Made by a program: the position numbers and the translations under genes. This document shows, one piece after another, positions 52,867 through 60,376 of a stretch of 64,000 bases of DNA. Numbering within the stretch: position 1 is the stretch's first letter; each line of letters begins with the position of its first letter. Under the pieces are notes generated by a model. It was given only the letters and a program-made list of their open reading frames with translations, was not told the origin of the DNA and searched no databases. The DNA comes from Sporosarcina sp. Te-1 (GTDB lineage: Bacteria > Bacillota > Bacilli > Bacillales_A > Planococcaceae), in contig NZ_CP071798.1 in assembly GCF_017498505.1 (NCBI RefSeq), positions 3,149,501 through 3,213,500 on the forward strand. Reading direction: 5' to 3'.

Positions 52867-52978
52867 AATGCTCACCTCCAATATCCCCATGATTTTGTAA
52901 TGGCCAATCTTTGTTGGATTTTTTGTCTATCAAAATAATCATATACTAAAATCATCAAATTGCTCTAAAACCACAAAA

Positions 52979-53023
52979 AACCCCGGATAGGGCCCAGTTT
53001 CACTATTTGTCCTATCGGGGAAT
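52979..53023 (-). terminator. Terminator of the CotG-like gene
   Basis: On the minus strand CCCCGATAGGA and (C)CCTATCCGGGG arms are followed by six T. Confidence 0.8.
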
Positions 53024-53055
53024 GAAGGGCTATCCATTTTCAATTATAACTGTAG

Positions 53056-53730
53056 TTAAAACCATCGATTGCGGCAAGTTGCTCGGTTTCTGCAATTAGG
53101 TCGTATGTTGAACATCTCATTGTTTCTTCTTGTAGGTTGGTGATTACTCGAGGTTATTCGATTTCTTGATGTAACTCTAACTCTTCTCCTTTGTCCACAA
53201 CATCCTACTCGCGAAGTCACACGCACTCTGCTCGTGCGACGACGGTTCCGCGAAGTCACACGCATCCTGCTCGTACGACGACGGTTCCTCGAAGTCACAC
53301 GCATTCTGCTCGTGCGACGACGGTTCCTCGAAGTCACACGCATTCTGCTCGTGCGACGACGGTTCCTCGAAGTCACACGCATTCTGCTCGTGCAACGACG
53401 GTTCCGCGAAGTCACGCGCATTCTGCTCGTGCGACGACGGTTCCGCGAAGTCACACGCATTCTGCTCGTGCGCCGACGGCTCCGCGAAGTTACACGCATT
53501 CTGCTAGTACGTCGTTGGTTCCGGGACGTAGCTCTTACTCTCTGCCCACAGCAACCAAATCGTGATGTGCGTCGAACTCGGCTTGTTCTGCGATTCTTTC
53601 GAGACGTGCGACGTCGCCTGCTTGTGCGATGCCGGTTACTCGTGGGATCCTGAAACATAAAGTCATTCAATCCTAGTTGGTTCGCTCTTCCCATGGCTCT
53701 TTGAATTTCTTCCTCAAAAAAGAGTGACAT
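53056..53730 (-). CDS. CotG-like repetitive spore coat protein
   Basis: A 224-residue protein extremely rich in Arg, Ser and Thr. ATG 53730 has AGGGGGG 10 bases upstream. A 42-residue N-terminal segment is followed by basic RRTSR blocks, then about eight 13-residue repeats of the type RVTSRNRRRTSRM (39-base DNA units, about 53208-53520). Two GCCGQR segments flank the repeats, and a Cys-containing tail follows. It is divergent from cotH, exactly as cotG is in Bacillus subtilis, where CotH phosphorylates CotG serines. Here RxTSR units would give dense Ser/Thr targets. Confidence 0.8.
   Translation of the reverse strand: MSLFFEEEIQRAMGRANQLGLNDFMFQDPTSNRHRTSRRRRTSRKNRRTSRVRRTSRFGCCGQRVRATSRNQRRTSRMRVTSRSRRRTSRMRVTSRNRRRTSRMRVTSRNRRCTSRMRVTSRNRRRTSRMRVTSRNRRRTSRMRVTSRNRRRTSRMRVTSRNRRRTSRVRVTSRVGCCGQRRRVRVTSRNRITSSNHQPTRRNNEMFNIRPNCRNRATCRNRWF
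53208..53520. repeat. 39-base tandem repeat inside the CotG-like gene
   Basis: About eight near-identical 39-base units (core CGAAGTCACACGCATTCTGC on the plus strand). They keep the reading frame, so unit number can change by recombination without breaking the protein. Not a CRISPR array because there are no unique spacers. Confidence 0.9.
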
Positions 53731-53841
53731 ATATCCACACCCCCCTCCCGCTTGATCGAGAAAGAAACACGTTGAAATCATTGCTTTCCAACGTATTCCT
53801 CCCTCTTATCTACCATACGCTCGTTTTTTTGAAGGAACAGA

Positions 53842-55011
53842 GTGAAGTGCACACCTTACCATCAGGCTTGCATAGAAATGTTTATGAGGATACTTCATAG
53901 AAATGGGATAACGAGCAAAGGAGTGGTGCAGATCGAGAAGTTACCGGAATACCGGCTATTTATTCACCCTCTAGACATGAGGGAATTGCAAAGAGATATT
54001 TGGAGTGATGATCCTGTTCCTGCAAAACTAACGGTAAATGGGAAAAAATATGAAGTGGATATTGTGTATCGTGGTTCGCATATCCGTGATTTTCCAAAGA
54101 AGTCTTATCAAATATCCTTCTATAGCCCTTCTAAGTTTAGAAACGCAAAAGTTATCCATATGAATGCAGAATTTAAGGATCCCTCTTTATTGCGAAATAA
54201 ACTATCTTTCGACTTCTTTCATGACATCGGCTGCTTGGCACCCAAAGCTCGTTTTGTTTCCTTGAAACTAAATGGAAAGAACGAAGGCGTCTATTTAGAA
54301 CTGGAATCAGTGGACGAAAACTTTCTGGTCAATAGAAAATTACCGGAAGGACCAATTTTTTATGCGGTGGATGGAGATGCTAATTTTTCCTTAATGAGTG
54401 ACTTGGATAAAGAAGTGAAAAAATCGCTGCTAAAAGGATACGAACAAACGAAAGGAACGAAAGAGGATGAAGATGGTTTACGAGAAACGATTATCAATAT
54501 TAATACAATTCCGAGGGAGGAGTTTGAAGAGACAATTGTTCATTATGTGAATATTGATGCTTATTTACGCTGGCTTGCGGGTGTTATATGCACTCAGAAT
54601 TTCGATGGTTTTGTTCATAATTATGCGCTGTATCAACGTAGACAGACCGGTCAATATGAAATCATTCCTTGGGATTACGATGCAACGTGGGGCAGGGATG
54701 TAAATGGTGAAGAGATGGATAGTGATTATTTACGTATCGCAGGTTTCAATACATTGACAGCGCGGATCCTTGATTGTAAAACTTTTCGGGCCCAATATAA
54801 GAAGTTGATGGAGAATATTTTACAGAATCAATTCACTGTAGAGTATTTAAAACCTAAAATACAAACAATGCATGCGCAAATTCGGCCGTATGTCCAATTA
54901 GACCCCTATAAAAAAGAATGTATGGATCACTTTGACCGAGAACCGGACTATATCTACAAATTTATCGAAGCTCGATCTGCCTATATCCGAAAAGAACTGC
55001 AATTTCTCTAG
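53842..55011 (+). CDS. cotH: Spore coat protein kinase CotH
   Basis: A protein of up to 389 residues very close to Bacillus subtilis CotH: VYRGSHIRDFPKKSYQISFY, DPSLLRNKLSFDFFHDIG, ELESVDENFLVNRKL and the catalytic EIIPWDYDATWGRDVNGEEM. CotH is an atypical protein kinase that phosphorylates CotG and governs outer coat assembly. The true start is unclear: similarity begins near 53932, where AAAGGAG (53917-53923) precedes an ATC codon. GTG 53926, ATG 53878 and GTG 53842 are the canonical options. Confidence 0.92.
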   Translation: MKCTPYHQACIEMFMRILHRNGITSKGVVQIEKLPEYRLFIHPLDMRELQRDIWSDDPVPAKLTVNGKKYEVDIVYRGSHIRDFPKKSYQISFYSPSKFRNAKVIHMNAEFKDPSLLRNKLSFDFFHDIGCLAPKARFVSLKLNGKNEGVYLELESVDENFLVNRKLPEGPIFYAVDGDANFSLMSDLDKEVKKSLLKGYEQTKGTKEDEDGLRETIININTIPREEFEETIVHYVNIDAYLRWLAGVICTQNFDGFVHNYALYQRRQTGQYEIIPWDYDATWGRDVNGEEMDSDYLRIAGFNTLTARILDCKTFRAQYKKLMENILQNQFTVEYLKPKIQTMHAQIRPYVQLDPYKKECMDHFDREPDYIYKFIEARSAYIRKELQFL

Positions 55012-55169
55012 TCTGCTATATGTTGCTCCTTGTATCTGCCAAGCCTTGAATGGAGAAAAGGTTGTTTTCGGAAACTTTGTTGGTGTTTATCAAAAATTAG
55101 AATATGGAATAATTTGTGATATACTACATGAAATAATCAAAAGGTGATTTAGGGAAGGGAATTTTATGA

Positions 55170-55409
55170 ATGCCATTGAATTCTGGTAAAGGTTATAAGT
55201 CATTCTTTTGGAAAAGATTTTTTCCTTTATTTATCCCCATTCTTATATTCGGGATTATTACCGAACCATATATATCCCAAAATCCTTTCAGTTCTCTTGA
55301 AGATTATGGAGAGTTTACTTTCTTTTTATTATTTTACATGTTGGTTATATTTGGATGGGTTGCATTCATTATTTCAATGACTTGGAGAATAAAACAATCC
55401 CGAAAATAA
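55170..55409 (+). CDS. Small membrane protein
   Basis: A 79-residue protein with two helices (FPLFIPILIFGIITEPYI; TFFLLFYMLVIFGWVAFIIS) and basic ends. GGGAAGGGA lies 9 bases before ATG 55170. A short terminator follows. The family is not recognised. Confidence 0.55.
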   Translation: MPLNSGKGYKSFFWKRFFPLFIPILIFGIITEPYISQNPFSSLEDYGEFTFFLLFYMLVIFGWVAFIISMTWRIKQSRK

Positions 55410-55426
55410 ATTTTCTTCAAGTTTAA

Positions 55427-55452
55427 GAGACTTCACATTGGAGTCTTTTTTT
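55427..55452 (+). terminator. Intrinsic terminator
   Basis: AGACT and AGTCT arms with a seven-T run; short stem after the gene at 55170. Confidence 0.55.
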
Positions 55453-55595
55453 ATGCCTTTATCCTAAGTGATTGTTCAAGTACCCGAAACAAACGATCAT
55501 GCCATTTCGGGTACCTGAGATATAGACATCATGTTCTATTCAGCAGGGACATGGAACGTTTATTTTCAAGAAGTTCAGTTTGACACAGAGCTGAT

Positions 55596-55901
55596 TTACA
55601 TCCACTGTTTCGACCACGCTTCAACCTCCTTCATGATCGGCGTCAAGGCCATCCCTTTTTCGGTTAATGAATATTCGATCCGTACCGGAGTTTCAGGATA
55701 TACCGCACGGATGACAAACCCTTGCTGTTCCAATTCTTTTAATCGTTCGGTCAATGTTTTGCCATTTACGCCGAGTTTCTCGGTCATCGTACAGAAGCGT
55801 TGGGGACCGGACATCAGCTGGTATAAAATCAAGGCCGTCCACCGTTGGCTTAGCAGCCCGACTGCTTTTTCGAATCGAGGGCATAATTCAAATTCATTCA
55901 T
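55596..55901 (-). CDS. HxlR family regulator, CatR-like
   Basis: A 101-residue DUF24/HxlR winged-helix protein: CPRFEKAVGLLSQRWTALIL with the conserved Cys7, then KLGVNGKTLTERLKELEQQG and the wing. The N-terminal Cys of YodB/CatR proteins senses quinones and diamide by thiol modification. AAAGGAA lies before ATG. It diverges from a catechol-dioxygenase-like gene with a palindromic operator between them, the same logic as CatR and catDE of Bacillus subtilis. Confidence 0.85.
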   Translation of the reverse strand: MNEFELCPRFEKAVGLLSQRWTALILYQLMSGPQRFCTMTEKLGVNGKTLTERLKELEQQGFVIRAVYPETPVRIEYSLTEKGMALTPIMKEVEAWSKQWM

Positions 55902-55934
55902 ATATAGGTTCCTTTCCTTTAAGTTCTTATCTTG

Positions 55935-55986
55935 TTGACAATAATAAGTATATCATATAAAGTTAGTTACATAAAGTAAGTAACTT
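55935..55986 (+). promoter_or_regulatory. Promoter and palindromic operator of the dioxygenase gene
   Basis: TTGACA at 55935-55940 may act as -35 with TATAAA at 55956 or TAAAGT at 55958 as -10. Just downstream AAGTTAGTTAC-ATAAA-GTAAGTAACTT (55960-55986) is an inverted repeat with 10 of 11 matching arm positions, well placed to block transcription by the HxlR-type regulator. Confidence 0.7.
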
Positions 55987-56003
55987 ACCTGGAGGAATTA
56001 ACA

Positions 56004-56846
56004 ATGAACTTTCATACATCCCCTTTCACCTACACGGGCGAAGTGCATTTATACGTAACGGATTTGGAACGCTCTCTCAAGTTTTATACGGAGGTCATTG
56101 GGTTCAACATCATGGAACAGGGGCCATCGCGTATTGTCCTGACGGCAGATGGAACGACACCGCTGTTGATCATTGAACAGCCTGAAGGCGTGAAGCCGAA
56201 GGAATCCCGCAAATCGGGCTTATATCATTTCGCGCTTCTGCTCCCAACGCGAGCGGATCTTGGGAAAGTACTGCTCCATTTATCCAAATGCGGCATCCCG
56301 CTTGGCGCGTCAGACCATCGAGTCAGTGAAGCCCTTTACTTGTCCGATCCGGACGGCAATGGCATAGAAATCTATTGTGACCGGGACCCTGCCAATTGGG
56401 AATGGAGTAATGGCCTCGTCTCTATGACGACAGATCCGCTTGACGCTCAAAGTATTGTGGCGGAAGTAAATGGTCCTTGGGAGGGGCTGCCTGGTGGTAC
56501 AGTGATGGGGCATATTCATTTGCATGTTGCAAACGTGGAAGAGGGTGAAGCGTTCTATCGGGCGCTCGGCTTTGCGACTGTCAGTCATTATCCAAATGCA
56601 GTGTTCATGTCGACGGGCAACTATCACCACCATATCGCTCTGAACACATGGAATGGCAAGGGGGCGCCGCAGCCTTCAAAAAACAGTGCGGGTTTGCATG
56701 CCTTCACGCTCATCTATCCTGATGAACGGACTTTGATGGAAGCTGTGAATCAAATCCGGGGATTGAACATGGATGTGGAACAGGCAGGCTCTCATTACGT
56801 GACAGCCGATCCATCGGGAACCGGCATGATTCTTCGAGTGAAATAA
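56004..56846 (+). CDS. Catechol 2,3-dioxygenase-like VOC protein, CatE-like
   Basis: A 280-residue protein of two VOC modules. Metal ligands are placed as expected: GEVHLYVTDLERSLKFYTEV (module 1), then GHIHLHVANVEEGEAFYRAL (His) and later HAFTLIYPDE with a C-terminal Glu/Tyr region. It would cleave catechol-type rings with Fe(II). GGAGG lies 8 bases before ATG. The HxlR-type gene next to it probably represses it until quinones appear. Confidence 0.82.
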   Translation: MNFHTSPFTYTGEVHLYVTDLERSLKFYTEVIGFNIMEQGPSRIVLTADGTTPLLIIEQPEGVKPKESRKSGLYHFALLLPTRADLGKVLLHLSKCGIPLGASDHRVSEALYLSDPDGNGIEIYCDRDPANWEWSNGLVSMTTDPLDAQSIVAEVNGPWEGLPGGTVMGHIHLHVANVEEGEAFYRALGFATVSHYPNAVFMSTGNYHHHIALNTWNGKGAPQPSKNSAGLHAFTLIYPDERTLMEAVNQIRGLNMDVEQAGSHYVTADPSGTGMILRVK

Positions 56847-56866
56847 CACAAATAGAGGAACCCCCT

Positions 56867-56897
56867 AGACGATTGCTCATAGTGCAATCGTCTTTTT
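56867..56897 (+). terminator. Terminator after the dioxygenase gene
   Basis: AGACGATTGC and GCAATCGTCT arms with a 7-base loop and TTTTT. Confidence 0.9.
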
Positions 56898-57011
56898 GTC
56901 ATTCTTTTCATCTTTCACTTCTCACCAATCTCTAATCTGGTTCACAGCAAGATCCAATTTGAGAGGATTACGATAGAGGAACTTGTTACAGAGATAGAAG
57001 GAGGCGGTTCC

Positions 57012-57800
57012 ATGGCAATCGAAATTTTCTGCCGCAAGGAACAGAAGTATTTGATTACCCGCAAGCAATATGAGCAACTCATTGAGGAGATCGGGCCTCG
57101 AATGCGAAACGATAAGAATGGAACAGACGGGCGGTATACGGTGACGAGCCTGTACTTTGACAATCCGGAGCATTCCATCTATTACGAGACGAAGAACAAG
57201 CTGAAATATCGTCAGAAACTGCGATTGCGTGTGTATGACGAGGCGACATTATCGAGTACGGCGTTCTTTGAAGTGAAGCAGAAGCACAACAAGGTTGTGA
57301 ATAAGAGACGCCTGCTCATGCCCCTTCAAGAAGCGTATCGATATTTGGGCGAGGCGGATCCGAATCCGGCCGATTTTAAATCAACGAATGGTCAAGTGCT
57401 GAAGGAAATTGATTATTTCCGTCGTTTCTATCACCTAGAACCGGAAATGGTCGTCAGCTACGATCGGCATGCGCTGCATGGAGTAGACAACGCAGATCTG
57501 AGGATGACATTCGATTTTAATTTGCGTTGCCGTAAAGAAGATTTAGCTTTAGAGCATGGCCCATACGGAAACCATTTCATTGACCCGGATCTCGTCGTGC
57601 TTGAAGTGAAGGTAGAGCATAGTGTGCCACTTTGGCTCGCCCGAATTTTGCAGGGGCTCGAATGTGAGCAGCGAAGCGCTTCGAAATTTTGCACGAGCAC
57701 CGAGTTGCTGCATGACGTAGCGGTTCCGCAAACAACAAAAGAACAGACAACAATAGGAGGAATGGAAGATGCATCAGATCAACAACTTGTTTTCATTTAA
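57012..57800 (+). CDS. VTC domain protein (polyphosphate polymerase family)
   Basis: A 262-residue protein of the VTC/CYTH-like tunnel fold: FCRKEQKYLITRKQYEQLIE, VTSLYFDNPEHSIYYETKN, KYRQKLRLRVYDE, EVKQKHNKVVNKRR, VSYDRHAL and LEVKVEHSVPLWL supply the basic and acidic residues that bind triphosphate and metal. In yeast Vtc4 this fold makes polyphosphate; bacterial function is inferred. AAGGAGG precedes ATG. It overlaps the DUF4956 gene by 32 bases. Confidence 0.88.
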   Translation: MAIEIFCRKEQKYLITRKQYEQLIEEIGPRMRNDKNGTDGRYTVTSLYFDNPEHSIYYETKNKLKYRQKLRLRVYDEATLSSTAFFEVKQKHNKVVNKRRLLMPLQEAYRYLGEADPNPADFKSTNGQVLKEIDYFRRFYHLEPEMVVSYDRHALHGVDNADLRMTFDFNLRCRKEDLALEHGPYGNHFIDPDLVVLEVKVEHSVPLWLARILQGLECEQRSASKFCTSTELLHDVAVPQTTKEQTTIGGMEDASDQQLVFI

Positions 57801-58440
57801 CGGAGTGGCGGGTGATCATTCCATCTGGATGAGTCTCGTCGCCATGGTATTAGCCACAATACTTAGCTTGGTCATCACTCAAGTATATAAGGCAACATTC
57901 AACGGAGAGCGCTATTCCCAATCGTTTGTTCATACGATTGTCATGATGAGCGTTGTCGTATCAGTCGTCATGAACGTCGTCAGTGACAATGCAGGGGTGG
58001 CCTTCGGGTTATTCGCCATTTTTTCACTCATCCGTTTCCGGAGTGCTGTCACGAATGCCAAAGACATCGCCTACATATTTTTTGGACTTTGCGTCGGCAT
58101 GACTGCCGGCTTGTATCAATTCGAGTTGGCCATCGTGCTTACTTTCTTCGCAAGCTTCGTCTTTTACTTGCTGTTCAAGTTTGATTATGGAAGAGGAAAG
58201 GATACTCAAATCTTGAAAGTGACAGTTCCGGAGAACTTGAATCACGAGGATCTGTTTGAGGATATTTTGAACGACATGACAGAGTTCCATCAGCTGCGCC
58301 AAGTGGAAACAACGAATCTTGGCACAATGATCCTTTATACATTTTCTATCCAAAGCAAGATTGATACGCGTGACCAAGTGTTGCTCGATGCGATCCGCGA
58401 GCGGAACGCCAATTTAAAAGTATCGTTATCGTATCTTTGA
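57769..58440 (+). CDS. DUF4956 membrane protein
   Basis: A 223-residue protein with four helices in its first 130 residues and a cytosolic C-terminal domain. FSLIRFRSAVTNAKDIAYIF is the conserved DUF4956 segment. AGGAGG precedes ATG. The reading frame overlaps the VTC gene, so the two products probably act together, perhaps as polymerase and membrane partner. VTC, DUF4956 and CotH-like genes are often neighbours in bacteria, and cotH lies about 2 kb away here. Confidence 0.85.
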   Translation: MHQINNLFSFNGVAGDHSIWMSLVAMVLATILSLVITQVYKATFNGERYSQSFVHTIVMMSVVVSVVMNVVSDNAGVAFGLFAIFSLIRFRSAVTNAKDIAYIFFGLCVGMTAGLYQFELAIVLTFFASFVFYLLFKFDYGRGKDTQILKVTVPENLNHEDLFEDILNDMTEFHQLRQVETTNLGTMILYTFSIQSKIDTRDQVLLDAIRERNANLKVSLSYL

Positions 58441-58446
58441 TGACCA

Positions 58447-58481
58447 AACTCCCGACATCTGACCACGTCGGGAGTTTTTTA
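58447..58481 (+). terminator. Terminator of the VTC operon
   Basis: AACTCCCGAC and GTCGGGAGTT arms with a 10-base loop and T6. Confidence 0.9.
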
Positions 58482-58533
58482 ATGAAAATCAAAATATACG
58501 CGAGAAAAAATTTTCTGGTACGTTGTATAGAGT

Positions 58534-58547
58534 GTAAAAGCTTTTAC
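58534..58547. promoter_or_regulatory. 14-base perfect palindrome before the second sigma gene
   Basis: GTAAAAGCTTTTAC lies 20 bases before ATG 58568. It could be an operator; no known regulator is assigned. Confidence 0.35.
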
Positions 58548-58567
58548 GACGTTGAAGGAGATTGCAT

Positions 58568-59134
58568 ATGAAATCTACGAATGACAATTTTATTAGGCGG
58601 CTGAAAAAAGGGAAAGAGGATGCGTTGGAATACGTCATCGATCAGTATTTGCCCTTAGTGAAAGGCGTTGCATATAAGGTGCTTGGCCCTGTGGGGAATC
58701 AGGGCATGATCGATGAGTGCGTCAATGATATTTTCCTTTCTGTCTGGCATAACGCAAAAAAGTTCGAAGGGGATGGGGTTGATTTCCGGAAATGGATTTG
58801 TGCGGTCGCGAAGTTCAGGGCGATCGACTATTACCGAAAAGCAACGAACCAAAAGGAATTTTCATCGGAACAGATGGAGATGAACGCAGAGCGGTCCGTC
58901 GAGGAACAGTTGATGGCTAAGGAAGATGAGAAGGATTTGATTCGGTTGATCAACCAGCTGGAGCCCATCGACCGGCAGATCTTCATCATGAAGTTCTTTT
59001 TAGGATACAAGACGGATGCGATTTCCGAAAAGCTCGGGTTAAGCAGGACCGCCATCGATAACCGGGTATACCGCGGCAAAAAGAAGCTTTCGGAAAAAGC
59101 GATGAAATTGAATCCAGGAGGTAATGCACTGTGA
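58568..59134 (+). CDS. ECF RNA polymerase sigma factor, second pair
   Basis: A 188-residue sigma factor with region 2 (IDECVNDIFLSVWHNAKKFE, FRKWICAVAKFRAIDYYRKA) and region 4 (PIDRQIFIMKFFLGYKTDAI, SEKLGLSRTAIDNRVYRGKK). ATG 58568 has GAAGGAG 7 bases upstream. It is only distantly like the sigma at 4129. The DUF4179 anti-sigma gene follows with GTGA overlap. Confidence 0.9.
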   Translation: MKSTNDNFIRRLKKGKEDALEYVIDQYLPLVKGVAYKVLGPVGNQGMIDECVNDIFLSVWHNAKKFEGDGVDFRKWICAVAKFRAIDYYRKATNQKEFSSEQMEMNAERSVEEQLMAKEDEKDLIRLINQLEPIDRQIFIMKFFLGYKTDAISEKLGLSRTAIDNRVYRGKKKLSEKAMKLNPGGNAL

Positions 59135-60237
59135 AGGACAAATCGATTTATGAGTTGATAAATGAACTAGATTTGGATGATACCGAATTTGAAGAGGTGG
59201 ACGTGACGGAATTCGACAAGGCGAAAGTGAAAAAAGAGGTGAATCGATTGATTGGGAAAAGGAAAAGAAGAAGCTGGAAGATGAAAGCAGCGGCAGCGGT
59301 TGCGGTATGCGGGCTTTCCGTAACGACACTTGGCTTGGCGTTTCCGGCATATGCAGGGAATATTCCGGTCATCGGCGATATTTTCAGATTTTTAGATAAT
59401 GGGAAAACCGGATTATACGATGACTATCAGGCCTATTCAAGTGCAGTCAACATGACGAGGGAAAGCAATGGCGTAAAGATTACAATAAATGATGCGATTT
59501 ACGATGGGAAAACAGTCTCGTTAACATACACGATTGAATCGGAGAAAGATTTAGGGAACGATCCGTGGATTAATGACTTTCTGGATATAAAGGGATCCGA
59601 AGGGATGGCGGGTTCCAATCACCTGGCGAAAGTGGGAGATCGCCAGTATGTCGGATTAATAACGGGCAGCAACTTGGGACCGAAGGAACTTGAGACGGTC
59701 AAAGTGAAATGGAAAGTGGACGGAATTACGACGGAACAGTCGGATGAGAAAATAAAGGGGCATTGGAATTTTGCACTCACCCTTGAGGCATCAGACAACA
59801 ATGTGCAGGTCGTCAAGCAAAGCGTACAACAGGATGGTGTCGAGGTGGAAGTTGAGAAGATCACTGTGACGCCAATGTCCTTCATCGTCTATTATGATCA
59901 GTTGGTGTCGAAAGAAGTAAGTGAAAAATGGCACGGCATTGATGCTGAAATTGAAATCAAGGATGATCTGGGCAATGTGTATCCGGGCGATGGTAATGGG
60001 GGCTCAGGGGATGGTGAAGGTAACATGAGCTGGAGTAAAACATTCAAGAAATTGGACCCGCGAGCGACCAAGTTGTATATCACACCAACTGTAAGCTTAT
60101 GGGAATACACACCGGAAAATCATGGGGGCGTAGAGATTACGGAAAACGGAGAAAAGGCAATCAGCATTCCGACAAAGGAAGGAAAAGGGCGAGAAGAGTT
60201 CACACTCGAGGAGATTGTCGTGGAATTAAACAAGTAA
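59131..60237 (+). CDS. DUF4179 anti-sigma factor, second pair
   Basis: A 368-residue membrane protein. A cytosolic N-terminal segment of about 50 residues (LIGKRKRRSWKMK at its end) has no zinc-finger cysteines, in contrast with the first pair. One membrane helix (AAAAVAVCGLSVTTLGLAFP) is followed by extracellular DUF4179 (SNGVKITINDAIYDGKTVSL). A Gly/Asp-rich loop (GDGNGGSGDGEGN) could bind calcium. GTG 59131 has AGGAGG 7 bases upstream. Confidence 0.87.
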   Translation: MKDKSIYELINELDLDDTEFEEVDVTEFDKAKVKKEVNRLIGKRKRRSWKMKAAAAVAVCGLSVTTLGLAFPAYAGNIPVIGDIFRFLDNGKTGLYDDYQAYSSAVNMTRESNGVKITINDAIYDGKTVSLTYTIESEKDLGNDPWINDFLDIKGSEGMAGSNHLAKVGDRQYVGLITGSNLGPKELETVKVKWKVDGITTEQSDEKIKGHWNFALTLEASDNNVQVVKQSVQQDGVEVEVEKITVTPMSFIVYYDQLVSKEVSEKWHGIDAEIEIKDDLGNVYPGDGNGGSGDGEGNMSWSKTFKKLDPRATKLYITPTVSLWEYTPENHGGVEITENGEKAISIPTKEGKGREEFTLEEIVVELNK

Positions 60238-60243
60238 TAGATC

Positions 60244-60290
60244 AAACGGGAGCAAAGATTTCCTTATGGAAATGCTTTGTTCCCGTTTTT
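60244..60290 (+). terminator. Terminator of the second sigma operon
   Basis: AACGGGAGCAAAGATTTCC and GGAAATGCTTTGTTCCCGTT arms with a TTAT loop and T-run. Confidence 0.9.
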
Positions 60291-60376
60291 GGCTGGAAAT
60301 GAAACTTCTTTTCGACAGTAGACGTATTACACCGTATACTTAAACAAAAGACGTAGACGGTAAAGGACGTGAGACA

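Noticed and set aside
53177-53653. Long open frames on several strands across the CotG-like repeat, and a possible CRISPR array
   Set aside because: The 39-base units are in-frame repeats of one Arg/Thr/Ser-rich protein; there are no unique spacers, and only the minus-strand frame at 53056-53730 has a ribosome site, terminator and cotH partner.
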